DNA of 64,000 nt from Melastoma dodecandrum. Taxonomy: Eukaryota > Streptophyta > Magnoliopsida > Myrtales > Melastomataceae. The stretch's first letter is position 1. Each line of letters begins with the position of its first letter. The stretch lies in the NCBI GenBank assembly GCA_029817715.1, contig JARUPY010000607.1:1922001-1986000 (forward strand). The letters are read 5' to 3'. Below the pieces are notes generated by a model. The model ran no database searches, was not told where the DNA came from, and saw only the letters and a list, made by a program, of their open reading frames with translations. Positions 26,801 to 37,740 of this stretch are shown here, in pieces. The translations under genes were made by a program, and so were the position numbers.

Positions 26801-28714
26801 TTAGCTAATCAGGCAAGAAGGGGGTTGAACTCTTCCAATGGTGTTGCCGTAGGCGTTGGTGCAGCTCGAGTTCGCTTGCTTCCCCGGTGACGCGGAAGTG
26901 AGGTAGATCGACCCCAGCATAATCCCTGTGCATGCGACCGACCGGCTGCAGTTCAGGTTGATGGCAATTTCAGTCTGCGACGTGCCAAACAAGTTGATGT
27001 ACGCCACGTTGCTGATCTGAACTCCGCTGTGCTGATGCCACAGACAGGTTCGGCGTGATTTAGCTCCTCCTCTGAGGAATTAGCAAAGATTCTGTGGAAT
27101 GAAAATCGAGTCTTTACCGGGATCTCCGGGCAAGCGCCCCTGGTGAAGCAATAGTTCTGGTCGATGATGACTGGGTTTCGGACCGAATCAAAGTGGAGAT
27201 GCTCGAATAGGACGTTTCGGACATATCCCTTCCCGACCTTTTGAAAGCAGGCGAGAAGTTTGATAAACGAATTTTGAAAAAAGAAACTATTGAATGAAGG
27301 TTGGGTAATGTCCGGCTAGATAACCTGCCATGTTTTGATTCGAGCTCCATTGGTTGTATTCCTGAACAGGATGCCGGTGACAAAGATGTTTTGCACTTGG
27401 ACGAAATTCCCTCCTCGACCTAAACTTCCAATGCTGTGAAAGCATGATCCGCGAGGACATGCCATAGTATCAATGAACAATACTGTAATGAGACTGCAGG
27501 TGCCAACGGATAAAGATCACCTTATCCCATGACCAGGTCCACACGTGGCAGAGAATACGTAGATATTCGACGTGTGATCGCCTATCGAAATGCAATCATC
27601 ACCTGTCATGAGATGGAGGCGCAAAATCAAAATCAACTGTCGATTTTGCTATGATGAATCAGATTAAACATTTTACCAGTACTGATAGCGACATGGCTGA
27701 TGGTCACATATTGCGAGGACTGAATGTGAATGCCGTCAGTGTTCGGGCTGTTTCCAGGAGCTTTGATCATCAAACTATCGACGTAGAACAGCCAACACCC
27801 CATGATCAGCACGTGTGTCTGAGAACTGTTTACGAATCTAACTTTTGTAAGGCTGCCTGAAGCACAGGAAATGAACTTCATCGCCTGCATAAACAAAAAA
27901 CGAGATTGCTCATTCACGAACACGAATCAGGTTTAACGTAAAGTCAAGCACGGAAAAACTCACTGTTGGAGCCAAAACAGTGCATCCCTTCTGAAATATG
28001 CCGCAGAATCTTATCAATATATAGTTCTGACCTCGGTCCGAAACCAGAATAACTGACAATGATCAATAGGCTACATCAAAATTACCAATTCCGGATGATA
28101 CCGGCAAGATTGATCCCACCAGCCAGTGCCACCGCTGTTAATTAAGCCGGTTCCAGTCACGTGGAGGCGGTTCACAGCTTGGAACACAATCCATGAACTT
28201 GGGTCCAGACCTTCCCAGTACAAGGGTGATGCGGGGGCAACGATCTCTCCTAGCACCTACAATGAACAGCGAAATTTTTACAAGGAAAGCACTTCTCAAC
28301 TCGATCAAGCCACGACTCTGAAGAGAACAGGTCTGAATTTTGAGAAAACCTGAAATGTGATCTGACTGGCCTTGCATGGACCTTTGAATATGATCTGACC
28401 TACCAAAAAGGAGCTGTTGTCCGGAACCACCAGGGTCGAACTAACACACTCTAGGCCGCACGCTGCCTCCCAGGCCTCGAGAAATGCCTGAAACACGCCC
28501 CCCAACCCCAGTATGCTCAAGGTGTGCAGCTCCGAAATCCATCAAATCAATCAAAATTACTGCTTTAACATCATTCACAAATCCCCCATCGAGGAGCGAC
28601 CTCGGTGTCGTCCGTAATGCCATCACCGACAGCTCCAGATTCACGGACATCAAATACCCCCTCGCTCTCGCCGGCCATTGCGAGGACAACATCAGAGCAG
28701 ACTAACACGATCAT
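26801..28714 (-). CDS. Polygalacturonase (glycoside hydrolase family 28)
   Basis: Nine exons in coding order: 28714-28601, 28487-28350, 28256-28086, 27990-27964, 27884-27677, 27602-27521, 27433-27325, 27237-27118 and 27031-26801; 399 residues. GH28 enzymes cut polygalacturonan in the cell wall. All four catalytic signatures are intact: [28 protein letters not shown] and RIKTWQ. The N-terminus reads [17 protein letters not shown], a short signal-like segment, then [20 protein letters not shown]. The first donor (GAG|GTCGCT) is weak, but splicing there restores [14 protein letters not shown] exactly, and all phases agree. The 27-base fourth exon (KGCTVLAPT) is characteristic of one plant clade. 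The true start could lie upstream because the signal peptide is unusually short. It is divergent from the methyltransferase gene. Confidence 0.9.
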
Positions 28715-29204
28715 AATCAGAGAAAAACTGACCTGTGAATCGAAATGACAATTCAGAAGACCTCATTTTAGTTTAACTGGGTCGGTCCCATTTTCTCGGC
28801 GCTGCTAATCAACATTCTTATCTCCTGACTTGCATTACCTCCATAAGCAGGAGGAACTGCGACATGAATGAAGATGAACCTCTTTCTTCATTGAGATTAA
28901 GGCCGACACAGTTTTATTTGACTAGGTGATCAACCTATATCTGGAATGGCAGACCGAAGCCAAAACTGTCAAAACACAAGTCAAGAGGGCAGTTGAAACT
29001 TTTAATGCAATTAAATTGGGTTAAAAAGGGAAGTCAGTTTAGGTCGAACAGATTGGAGGAGGTGATTGGTTAAATTAAGGTCGTCTTTAACAGCTTTCTT
29101 TTCTAAACATGAAAAACAGAGTCCAACCTCACCAGACCTGATCTCATTCTTAGCTCCACTCCGCTGCAGTTTTCCTTTCTCCATAGCCTGAGATCTGATT
29201 TCAG
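28715..29204. promoter_or_regulatory. Divergent promoter region, polygalacturonase and FkbM genes
   Basis: 490 bases separate the two opposite start codons. No core element is certain. Both promoters must lie here or inside the neighbouring genes. Confidence 0.45.
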
Positions 29205-30750
29205 ATGGCGAATGCTTGGAGGAGAGACAACAAAACCCCCAAATTCCTAACCCCAAAATCCCTAACCCTGATCTTCGCAGCCACCCTCATCATCCTCCTC
29301 TTCTACTACCTCTCCCTCCGACCCAACCCCACTTTCACCCCCAAGGCCGACACCCACTTCCTGTATTCCCCAAAGATTGCGCCTTTCGACTGCCTCGCAT
29401 CCCCCCAGGCCCACCCCGTCGTCGCCAACCTCGTCGAGGGCCTTTCTCACCCTTTCATCTTCTCTCTCTCCGATTTCGGGTCCCTTCCCGATAAGCCCCA
29501 CAAGAACATCGTCAGGTTGCTTAAAGGGAAGCCCTTTCGGAAGCCCGATATATCTGCCACGATCCAGGAGTTTCTGGGGAAGTTGAGGAAGGATGGGAAG
29601 GACGGAGGGGGTGATGGGTATGTTGTGGATGTTGGCGCCAATGTCGGGATGGCGAGCTTTGCGGCCGCAGTAATGGGGTTTAAGGTCTTGAGCTTCGAGC
29701 CCGTTATGGAGAATCTGCAGAGGATTTGCGACGGGGTTTGGTTGAATAGGGTTGGGGGTTTGGTGACTGTTTTCTCGGCAGCAGCTTCGGACAGGGATGG
29801 AAACATTACCTTTCACAAGGTGAGTGTGGTCAGCTGGCGGGCTCTCTACTATCTATTTGTAGATATTGTGATTTGAAGAGAAGCATTCCTTTGGGATGTT
29901 TCTTGTCTTGTTGGATTTTGGAAATGTGAATGAATAAGTACAGTTAATTCTATAAAGATGGCTTTTGCATATTTAGTTGTGGTGCAAGTAGTATGTGTGC
30001 ATTAGTGGATTAACGAGAGCATTAGCTAGTTGGTGATTACGTCCATGAACTCTGGTAGATTCCATGGTGTCACTGGAATATGATGTTTCTGAGTACTGCT
30101 TGTAGCTGACAGGCTGCAATACATTATAGGGACTGTAGCAATACCATTCTCTTGTTGATGAGAACTAAAGTTGGCTGGCTTATGTCATGGGATTAACTTG
30201 TTTGGTATCTGGAACTACTGCTCTTACATTTAGTGAATTTTCTTAATGTTGCTCTAAAGAGTCATCATTAGTCTTCTGTGAAAACTGAGACGCTCTTCTG
30301 TTAGTTAGGTTGTTGATCTGTCTGTCTATCTTTGCACTCGATTCACTTCTACGTACTGACTACAGTAATGCTTATCCATTTGTTTAGTTAGTTGGCCGGC
30401 TTGACAACAGTGCTGTCTCAGCCACCGGCGCAAAGCTGGCATTCAAGTCAAATGAGGAAGTAGAGCTACAAGTTAGATCGATTCCTCTGGACGACGTGGT
30501 ATCTGATTCAACAAGGGTACTTTTGATGAAGATTGACGTACAGGGCTGGGAACTTCATGTTCTTAAAGGAGCATCAAAGTTGCTATCTCGGAAGGGAAAT
30601 GACGCCCCCTACTTGATATACGAAGAGGATGAACGACTTCTGCAAGCCAGCAACAGTAGTGCTAAAGAGATAAGGGATTTTCTTCACACTGTAGGGTATC
30701 ACCACTGCACGCAGCATGGGACGGACGCTCATTGTACCAAGACTGGCTGA
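29205..30750 (+). CDS. FkbM-type methyltransferase, membrane-anchored
   Basis: Exons 29205-29819 and 30388-30750 encode 325 residues. A basic N-terminus precedes one membrane segment, SLTLIFAATLIILLFYYLSL (about 19-38), a type II signal anchor. The FkbM methyltransferase domain follows from about residue 135: the AdoMet loop YVVDVGANVGMASFAA, then VLSFEPVMENLQR, and after the intron LLMKIDVQGWELHVLKGA and APYLIYEEDERLL. Family members methylate small molecules or sugars; the plant substrate is not established. The anchor suggests the Golgi or ER lumen. The splice AAG|GTGAGT to TTTAG|TTAGTT keeps phase. Directly after TGA a second frame stays open for 40 codons (see findings), so the C-terminus is less certain than the rest. 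A close Arabidopsis relative lies beside HO1, as here. Confidence 0.87.
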
Positions 30751-30857
30751 CTATTGATCCCAGCGATTTGACAGAAGAGCAAGACAGGGTCCCGGAGTTC
30801 TTTGGTTCTAAATCAGAGGAAACATTTTTCTCGCGTAACTGGAAGGATCTACTCTGA

Positions 30858-31525
30858 ATTCTTTAGAAAAAATCGCCATTGTACTGCCCTCGAGGAACCA
30901 CAGGAAGAAAGAAGTAAGAGTAAATGATAGTAAACTGGCTTGCAAAGTGTAATGCCCGTCGTTGTAGTAATTCTTTGATCTCTTGTTGCTGCACTTTTTC
31001 TGGCCTTCAATGTTTGACTGCCGAATCTCATTGTTAGGTTGATTTCATCTGGGAAGAGAAAGCACGGAATTCTTTCAGCTCGCTCCCAAGTTTTTACTTG
31101 ATAACTAATTTATAAGCCTAAAAGGACAGCAAATCATGCACCTGAAACAAAAGAAAATTTTCCATGATAACTGAAAAGAAACTAGGAAGGCAGAAGTGAA
31201 CTCAGTGACTTCGTTTCTTTCTAACCAGCAAAAATCTTGCAGGCGCAGACGATCTTTTAGCCGGACAATTGGAATTCGCATTTATACCCCCTTCTCTGCC
31301 CCTTAATGACGAGTCAATATCTCAATGTCGTGTTCTCGAGACAAGGGTACTATTGTCCTAAGATTTCTTGTCTTTAGGAAAAAAGGGCAAGCCTTCCTTA
31401 TCCTTGGGAAGCTCAAACCTGCGGTCTTCCCACAGCAAACCGCAATCTCCCCCTGATTCCCCCATTGCATTACCCTTCAGCTCAAACAGTTGATATCAGT
31501 TCTGCAATCATATCACCTTGTTTGA
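30858..31525. other. Intergenic region before BSD2
   Basis: 3' trailer of the methyltransferase gene followed by the probable promoter and leader of BSD2. No gene is recognised. Confidence 0.4.
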
Positions 31526-33194
31526 ATGGCGAATTCCGTGTGCGTTGCTGCTGCTTGCTCCATAATAAACCCACCCAGAATCAGTTAACTGTCTCTCGCT
31601 TTAGGATTCAGTCAGTCCTTGTGCGTTTGCCAGATGGCATGATTGTCTCGTGTTTTGAGTTCTTCTGCAGGAACACTTGTGGGGAACACTCCAGTTGCCG
31701 GAAGAGTTCTGACTGTCAAGGAAGGGATTTGCAGCATAGGAAGTTCAAAGTTCCAATCTTTGGAAGTTAAAGTAAGGGGCCTTTTTTAGTAGAAGTTCAT
31801 CACTTTTCGCAGGGATTGCTGTGTGGGATAAAGTGGATCATGGGTTTTGGTTTGGAGGGTTTAGTGCCTGGATGCTTGAGGATGATGAATAGGTTGTGTG
31901 ATGTGGTTATGTTAGTTCGACAGTGCATAGGGATGTTATTGTTGGATGGGGTTATTGAGAGAACTATAACTTTGGGTTATTAACTTGAGTTAACTATCAA
32001 TTGAATTGAATATGCAGTTGAGAGGGTATAAAGGAAGGCTGTAGCTAGTTTGTTGGCAATAGAAATATGTCAGTTGATGCGGTTGGTGTGGCAAGAGGAG
32101 TATTTGTTTTGGTCATAATCCTTGACAGAAATTCTACGGTTTTCTGCCAATGCATGTTTGAAGGGCAGGACGAGGAAGAAAACTGAGTAATGAAATCTTC
32201 TATGGTTAACCATTCTGCTTGGAGTGTGTGGTAAAGAATCAAAAAAGGAGGAACTGGTGTTGCTACTGTGTTGCTTTCTAACAAGAGGAGAGCACAGACA
32301 GTTTTGGAGGTTTTATTTTCTCACTGGTTCCATGGTCCTCAAGAGTCCTTTTATTTTTGCACTTCTCGCAGGCTGCTTCAGATGCTAACCCAACCGCCAA
32401 AAAGTCCAGCTTATTTTGTTCAGAATGTGACGGGAATGGTATTGTCAAACATGCTGCTTATTTGTCTTGTTTCTTCCATAGTTTTAGTCTTCTAGTCTGT
32501 GTTCCATTTAATGAAGAACTGTAGTCAGTAGTCTCTATCCACCTACTCATTTTAAAGAGAAAACAAACCCAATATGTCAAAATCTCTAGTCAATCACCTT
32601 ATAATTGTCGGTAGCAGTAACAATCTTCTGGCTCAGAACTCATGTCCCTAGATAGATGCATAATTGTTAGAAAAATGCAGTATCCAATCACCTTAGTTAT
32701 GGATGAATTTTTGGTCATTGACCTTAAGCTGTTGTTGATGCCCGGGTTAACATCTTCCACTTCTACCAAAAAAAAAGATATGCAGCTGCAACTGACTGCT
32801 GTTCTTCTATGAAAACCAGGCGCCAAAGAGTGCAGCCAGTGCAAAGGCACCGGAGTGAACTCCGTGGATCACTTCAATGGACAGTTCAAGGCTGGTGGGT
32901 TATGTTGGCTTTGCAGGTACATGACTTGCCAATAGCCATGAGTTGAGCTCACCATGATGCAGAACTTGCATTTCGTGCTGTAAACTTTGTAGAGATGAAC
33001 GCAATGCTGAGAAATTAAAATGTGTTATCTAAGATTCTGTTGGAACTCTGAACCTAGTTGGAATCTCTTGTTCTTACAGTTCGGTTTCATGTTTATTTGT
33101 AATTCGCGATTGCAGGGGCAAAAGGGAAATCCTGTGCGGGAACTGCAATGGGGCAGGCTTTGTTGGCGGATTTATGAGTACTCCCGATGACTAG
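31526..33194 (+). CDS. BSD2: BUNDLE SHEATH DEFECTIVE 2, plastid Rubisco chaperone
   Basis: Exons 31526-31583, 31671-31771, 32372-32438, 32820-32916 and 33116-33194 encode 133 residues. A plastid transit sequence starts MANSVCVAAACSIINPP, then comes the DnaJ-type zinc-finger domain without a J-domain: CSECDGNGAKECSQCKGTGV, DHFNGQFKAGGLCWLCRGKR and EILCGNCNGAGFVGGFMST. Four CxxCxGxG-like repeats hold two zinc ions. BSD2 acts in the chloroplast stroma at the last step of Rubisco assembly, holding the large-subunit octamer until the small subunits bind. Length matches Arabidopsis At3g47650. The first intron donor (ATCA|GTTAAC) is inferred from phase and from the conserved VKEG segment; an open-frame reading would stop just after it. 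Confidence 0.92.
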
Positions 33195-33428
33195 TGATAT
33201 GTCATGGGATCGTATTAGTCATGTGAAACTTCATATTTTTGTGAATCTGAGATCTGCGTGTTATATTACTAGATGGGATATTCTGCAACTCTTTTTTGTA
33301 GTGCTGATGAGGTTTGATGCTCACTTGAGAGAACCCAAGTTCCTGACAACAGTTAAATCAATCAAAAGAAAGAATTTGAAAAGGCTGATTCTTATCTGAT
33401 GCATGAAAAATAGAATTTTTGAAAGGAA
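33195..33428. other. BSD2 3' trailer
   Basis: Short AT-rich stretch after the BSD2 stop codon, with no gene. Confidence 0.4.
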
Positions 33429-33501
33429 CGCGCCAGGTAGGGGTCGAACCTACGACTTTCTAATTAGGAAACAGACACTCTATCTACTGAGCTACAGGTG
33501 T
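33429..33501 (-). pseudogene. Degenerate tRNA-Arg (CCU) gene
   Basis: 73 bases on the minus strand keep the D-arm word GTAGCTCAGTAGATAGAG, the anticodon loop TTCCTAA (anticodon CCT), and a perfect T-arm GTAGGTTCGACCCCTAC. The 5' acceptor strand reads ACACCTG, so it mispairs with the 3' strand (CTGGCGC) at positions 1 and 3 besides the T-T at 6, and the anticodon stem is weakened (TCTGT against TTAGA). This suggests a decayed copy of nuclear tRNA-Arg, perhaps no longer charged. It lies between the convergent BSD2 and heme oxygenase genes. Confidence 0.75.
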
Positions 33502-33746
33502 TGCTTTGGTTGCTTTGTATATAATAATTTTATTTAAACAAGATTATTTAAACCAGACGAGCTTTGTAAAAACGAGGTTAAGTATGCGAACCGCAAAGGA
33601 TTTAAGATAAAAGTTAGGATGGGAACAAGATGTCATGTACAGAAACTGAAGATCCTTTTTGGATTGCAAAGGCAGTTAATTTGGTGTCTTTTGAAACATT
33701 TGATTATGACTATGGAGACCCGGCCAGGACTTGGAAGTGCAAGTCA

Positions 33747-35516
33747 TCATGACAATATCAAACGAAGTATCTGCCCAGAGAACTTGAAGGATTTCTCTGT
33801 TTCTTCCAAGCAATGATCCTTCTCTTCTCTGGTCCACCCCTGTTAGAACCAACTCATCAACATAAACAACACTGAGGGACTTACGACTCCATGAGGTTTT
33901 TCCTAAAAAGTAAAGTAGACTTACTTCAGCAACTTGGTTCAGCTTGTCCCGCACATTCTGCAACAGCTGAGAAAGGTCTCCATCCCATTTATAGAATTCC
34001 AGATCCTTGTTGTTGAGTATCTGCTCGGCAACCTGAAAGGCATTTCGAGTGCAAGGGTCAATAAGCACTAAGTCAATTCCGCATCTATTTGGAAGGAAGA
34101 ATGCGAAGCTGATAATGGACTCGTGTTTCGCAACTAGCGTTATGAATCCAGTCACCCAAGTTGAAAGGTCACGAAACAAAAGGGCCGTGTGAAATTAATA
34201 CTTGGAAGTGCTCAAAGACAGGCATTTCCCGTGTTATATATGAATACAGAATCAGTAAAGAAAAACAAGAGCAACTCCCTACCTTTCTGCCGATCATCCG
34301 ACCACCAGCACTGTGGGCAAAGTAGACGTTATAGAAGTGACAAATGAATGCTGGAGGATCCTTCTCAGATAACTCTACAAGGTACTGGGCATAGTCTACG
34401 CCAGGCGACGAAGGTTCAGGAATGGCGTAACCTTGCTCCTTGAACCATTCCAGATCTTTGGCCAGCTTCTCTGATCTTTCCAAGCCCGTGTTTCTGAACT
34501 CTGCATCTACAACAGATCAAAGTTGTGGTGAGTAATTCATTTGAATACATGTCACACATAGGTACTCTGTACACATTTTAGCTAATAGGAGAATGGAAAT
34601 TATGAAAGTTTTGACGCTGTATAAGAACTACCAGAACAAGCGTTTACATCAATCGCTAAACAGTTCATCTGAAAACCGAAATGAAATCAGCAGTTCGATA
34701 ATAAACTAGAATAAATAGAAACTATGTTGATTATTCATGCACTTCCTGAATAATCAAGTTGGATCGACAAGTCCAAGGGGTTCAATTACATCCTTTTAAG
34801 AGGTGAAAGAACTAGGGAGCAATCAACAACTGATTTGAACAAGGTGATAACTGATCAAAAGCAGCCAGGGCATAATCCAATCCCTCCAATGGTCGATTGA
34901 TTGGGCCACAACACTATTAATCGAAACCATGAATGCTAGCAGTCAAATGAAACACACAAAGCTCCTGGGCTTTAATCATTATCTACTAAACACGAATAAC
35001 CTGGAAGTGAATCAACCTAACCGAACTATCCAATCAATCTCATAACAGAACGAAACACAGAAACCACTCACAGAAAGGAAAGGCGGCATTATCAACGATC
35101 CTCTCAAGAGTATCATAAACCAACTTGCTATCTACCAGAAACCTCAGGTACCCTTCAACCGTCGGCTCCCACTTCATCACCGACTTCTCCTCAGGGGACT
35201 TCACTTCCTTCTCCCCTTCCTTTGCCTGCTCCCTCGTATGCAACCTCATCGCAACAAACCTCATCTCCTCCACAAACCCCTTTGCCTCTCCAGGGTACCT
35301 CTTCTTTTGCTTCTCTGCCGTCGTAGCTTCAACAACGGGCACCCCACCACCAGCAGCCGCCTCCATCCTCAGGGGCATCCTGGAAATCCTACCGAACCCC
35401 GACCAGGAAGGCAAATTCCTCGGCAAGAAGCTGGAGCTGAATTGGGATTGTCGGGTAACCGATTGGGCTTCGTAAAGGTACGACCTTTGATGGAAAATAG
35501 GAGTGAGAGAAGCCAT
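33747..35516 (-). CDS. HO1: Heme oxygenase 1, chloroplastic
   Basis: Exons in coding order 35516-35072, 34506-34283, 34032-33925 and 33839-33747 encode 289 residues (Arabidopsis HY1/HO1: 282). The first 55 or so residues, rich in Ser and Arg and with few acids, form a plastid transit peptide. The mature domain includes [20 protein letters not shown] with the proximal haem His (about residue 93), [39 protein letters not shown] and [19 protein letters not shown], ending EILRLILS-like (GQILRLILS). It opens haem to biliverdin with ferredoxin as electron donor, the first step towards the phytochrome chromophore. The four-exon layout and phases match the family. It converges on BSD2. Confidence 0.95.
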
Positions 35517-36919
35517 CTGCGATTACCCAGAAGCAATAACAAAGAGTCGAACAAGAAATGGGAGTCCCGCAAGCAAGCTTTCCTCGGGAAGAAGGAACGA
35601 GTTGGGTCTCTGCGTGGGTGTGTGGAATCGAAGGGACAAGTGATCTTCAATACAAAGGTATGGCCTTCGGCATACGGTTTTGGGGGGTTTGTGTCCGTGT
35701 AATAAAAACTAAGGACCAAATAAAAAAAATTATGGAAGCGGATAAAGTTTGGGTTTGTCCCTGGACCTAAACGCTAAACTTACGTTGGAGTAAGGTATTT
35801 TACGAATTTATTAAATTCCCTAAGTATTAGAGTTTTTTTTTTTGTAAATTTTCTAAAGAGTTTGATAACGGGCTTTCAGTAATATATTAATAATTTACCG
35901 TACAGTGATATTTTTAATTTACTATACAATTACTAAAAAGTATTAATAATATATTCGTAATGTAATAAACCGTGTCAGGTTTAGTAAAAACACAATTGTA
36001 CTCTAATGCTTGAACAGTACGAACTCATTAATGTATTAATACATTTTTACTTTGGTAATTTACTAACAAATTACTAAATCTATACTAACAGTAAAAGAAA
36101 TAGACGAAATTTAATAAATTAGAATTACATCTTACTCCCTCGTAACTTTAGCCGCTTCCAAAAAATTATACAAAATTCAGTATGGGGAGGAGGCATGTGG
36201 AGTTGCCGTTTTGGGGATTAATTGGAATATTCTTACATCTCTGTGATTATCTTCTTGGTCGTTTTTTGTCTATATATGGAAATGGGGTCCGAGGAGGAAA
36301 TAAGTAATGGATGGGGCCGCAGGTTCATCGCGGTTCGAATTTCTTTTTCAAAACCCAGAATTCTAAGTTTGGTAACTCTTTCACATGGATTCAATTGTTT
36401 ATGCCAAACTTGGCTGAGGTTGGTCACAGTTTTACCAATGTTAGGAATAGTCAGTCCAGGCTCTCCCATCTTTGAGGTGTGATTGGATTTCGCTTCTTAA
36501 ACTGTCTTTTCTTAACGTGTAGGATTTGTTTCTGTTTGGCATTTATCCTGGAATGTGAAGTGCCACAGGAAAACGTGGGGGAACTCAGGGAACAGGTGGT
36601 CAGTTGTTGTTACTTCTCTAACATGGACCTTGAAATTAGGCTGTCTTTAGGCTTAAGATGTTACTGAATAAGGCCTCCCCGTTGAAACTTTCGAGCCCAC
36701 GATAAAGAGGGAGATCAATGCCTGAAGCCAGAATGGAGATCTCCTGGTATGTAAATAGTAAGATATGTTTTCTACAGAAATCCAGCCGCATCTCCCCAAG
36801 AGACATCCTGAGGTTTAACCTGTATGCAGCTGTCCAAGGATGTAAGAGAAATAAAAGAAAGAAAAGGTTAAACTGACAGATGTAGATTAGCAAATTAAGA
36901 AATAAGGAAGGTGAGCTGA
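35517..36919. other. AT-rich intergenic region
   Basis: Upstream region of heme oxygenase 1, then an AT-rich stretch (35780-36180) with many TTACTAA and ATTAATAA words, and 36,180-36,900 without any recognisable gene. Several short frames have no known domain. Confidence 0.35.
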
Positions 36920-37700
36920 TTATTTGGATTCCTGCTCCACCACAGGAACCTTCTTCTTCCGTGATTCTTCTACTTTGCCAGACTGCAGGGGAGGCAACGA
37001 GAAGTGGCTCGCTGTCGAGCTCCCGCTCCTTATCTCCTTCAGGACATGCAACGCAGACAACGTGCTCTTCATGTGTTCGATCTCAGCAAGCTCTTTGGGG
37101 ATACTGACCACACTGCAGGGGCAGTCTCGGCAGAAGAAGTGGTCGGGTCGTTGGCCCTTGAGTCCTCGGCTGTTTCAACTGAAGGAGGGGTGTCCTTCAC
37201 GGGGGAACAGGTGGTCGAGCATCTTCTTGTATTCCTTGACTAGCTTGTAGAGCAGGTCAATGGTGAAGAAGGGCTGTTGCAAGGCCTTCTGGATGAAGGG
37301 CACTCGGATAAGGGTGCCGGTCCTCTTGTCGTATTTCTTCAGGATCTTCAACAGCCCTGTGGAATCACAATTATTGTTGAATACAACAACTTCCATGTGG
37401 AAACCAAGCACGTTTAATCACAAAACATGGCGATATTTATTGGTGTTGAATGAGCATTATCGTCTAAGTCACTGTACAAACTCTAGTGAACTTAACGATT
37501 AAAACTAAGCCCGGAACAGCATCCCGCTTCCAATGCAGGAAAAGTTGAAAATAAGAGCAAATCAAGTCCAATGTAGTTCAGGGCACTATAATTCTCCAGC
37601 AAAATCATCTCGCCATGGAAACCCGCAATCTCCTTCATAATCTTTAACATCTCTCCAGTCGAAACCTTTGTTCTGCCGACTCTATCTTGCAATTCCAGCA
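36920..37700 (-). pseudogene. SPX-domain protein fragment (SPX1/2-like pseudogene)
   Basis: Minus-strand pieces follow the second half of a stand-alone SPX protein. Near 37690-37560 is MLELQDRVGR then EMLKIMKEIAGFHGEMILL and ENYSALNY. Near 37365-37210 is LLKILKKYDKRTGTLIRVPF then IQKALQQPFFTIDLLYKLVK. Near 37080-36920 is MKSTLSALHVLKEIRSGSS and the end VPVVEQESK. Intact SPX1/2 proteins bind inositol polyphosphates and hold the phosphate-starvation factor PHR. Here exon 1, with its basic ligand-binding N-terminus, is missing, the donor after ALNYIG reads GA instead of GT, and frameshifts lie near 37215 and 37112. The retained intron argues for a DNA-level duplication rather than an mRNA copy. 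Confidence 0.85.
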
Positions 37701-37740
37701 TTATTTGAGTCCAGAAGCTCTCATTAGCAATCAATCATGC

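Noticed and set aside
29262..29816. 184-codon minus-strand frame
   Set aside because: It is the shadow of the GC-rich first exon of the FkbM gene on the plus strand.
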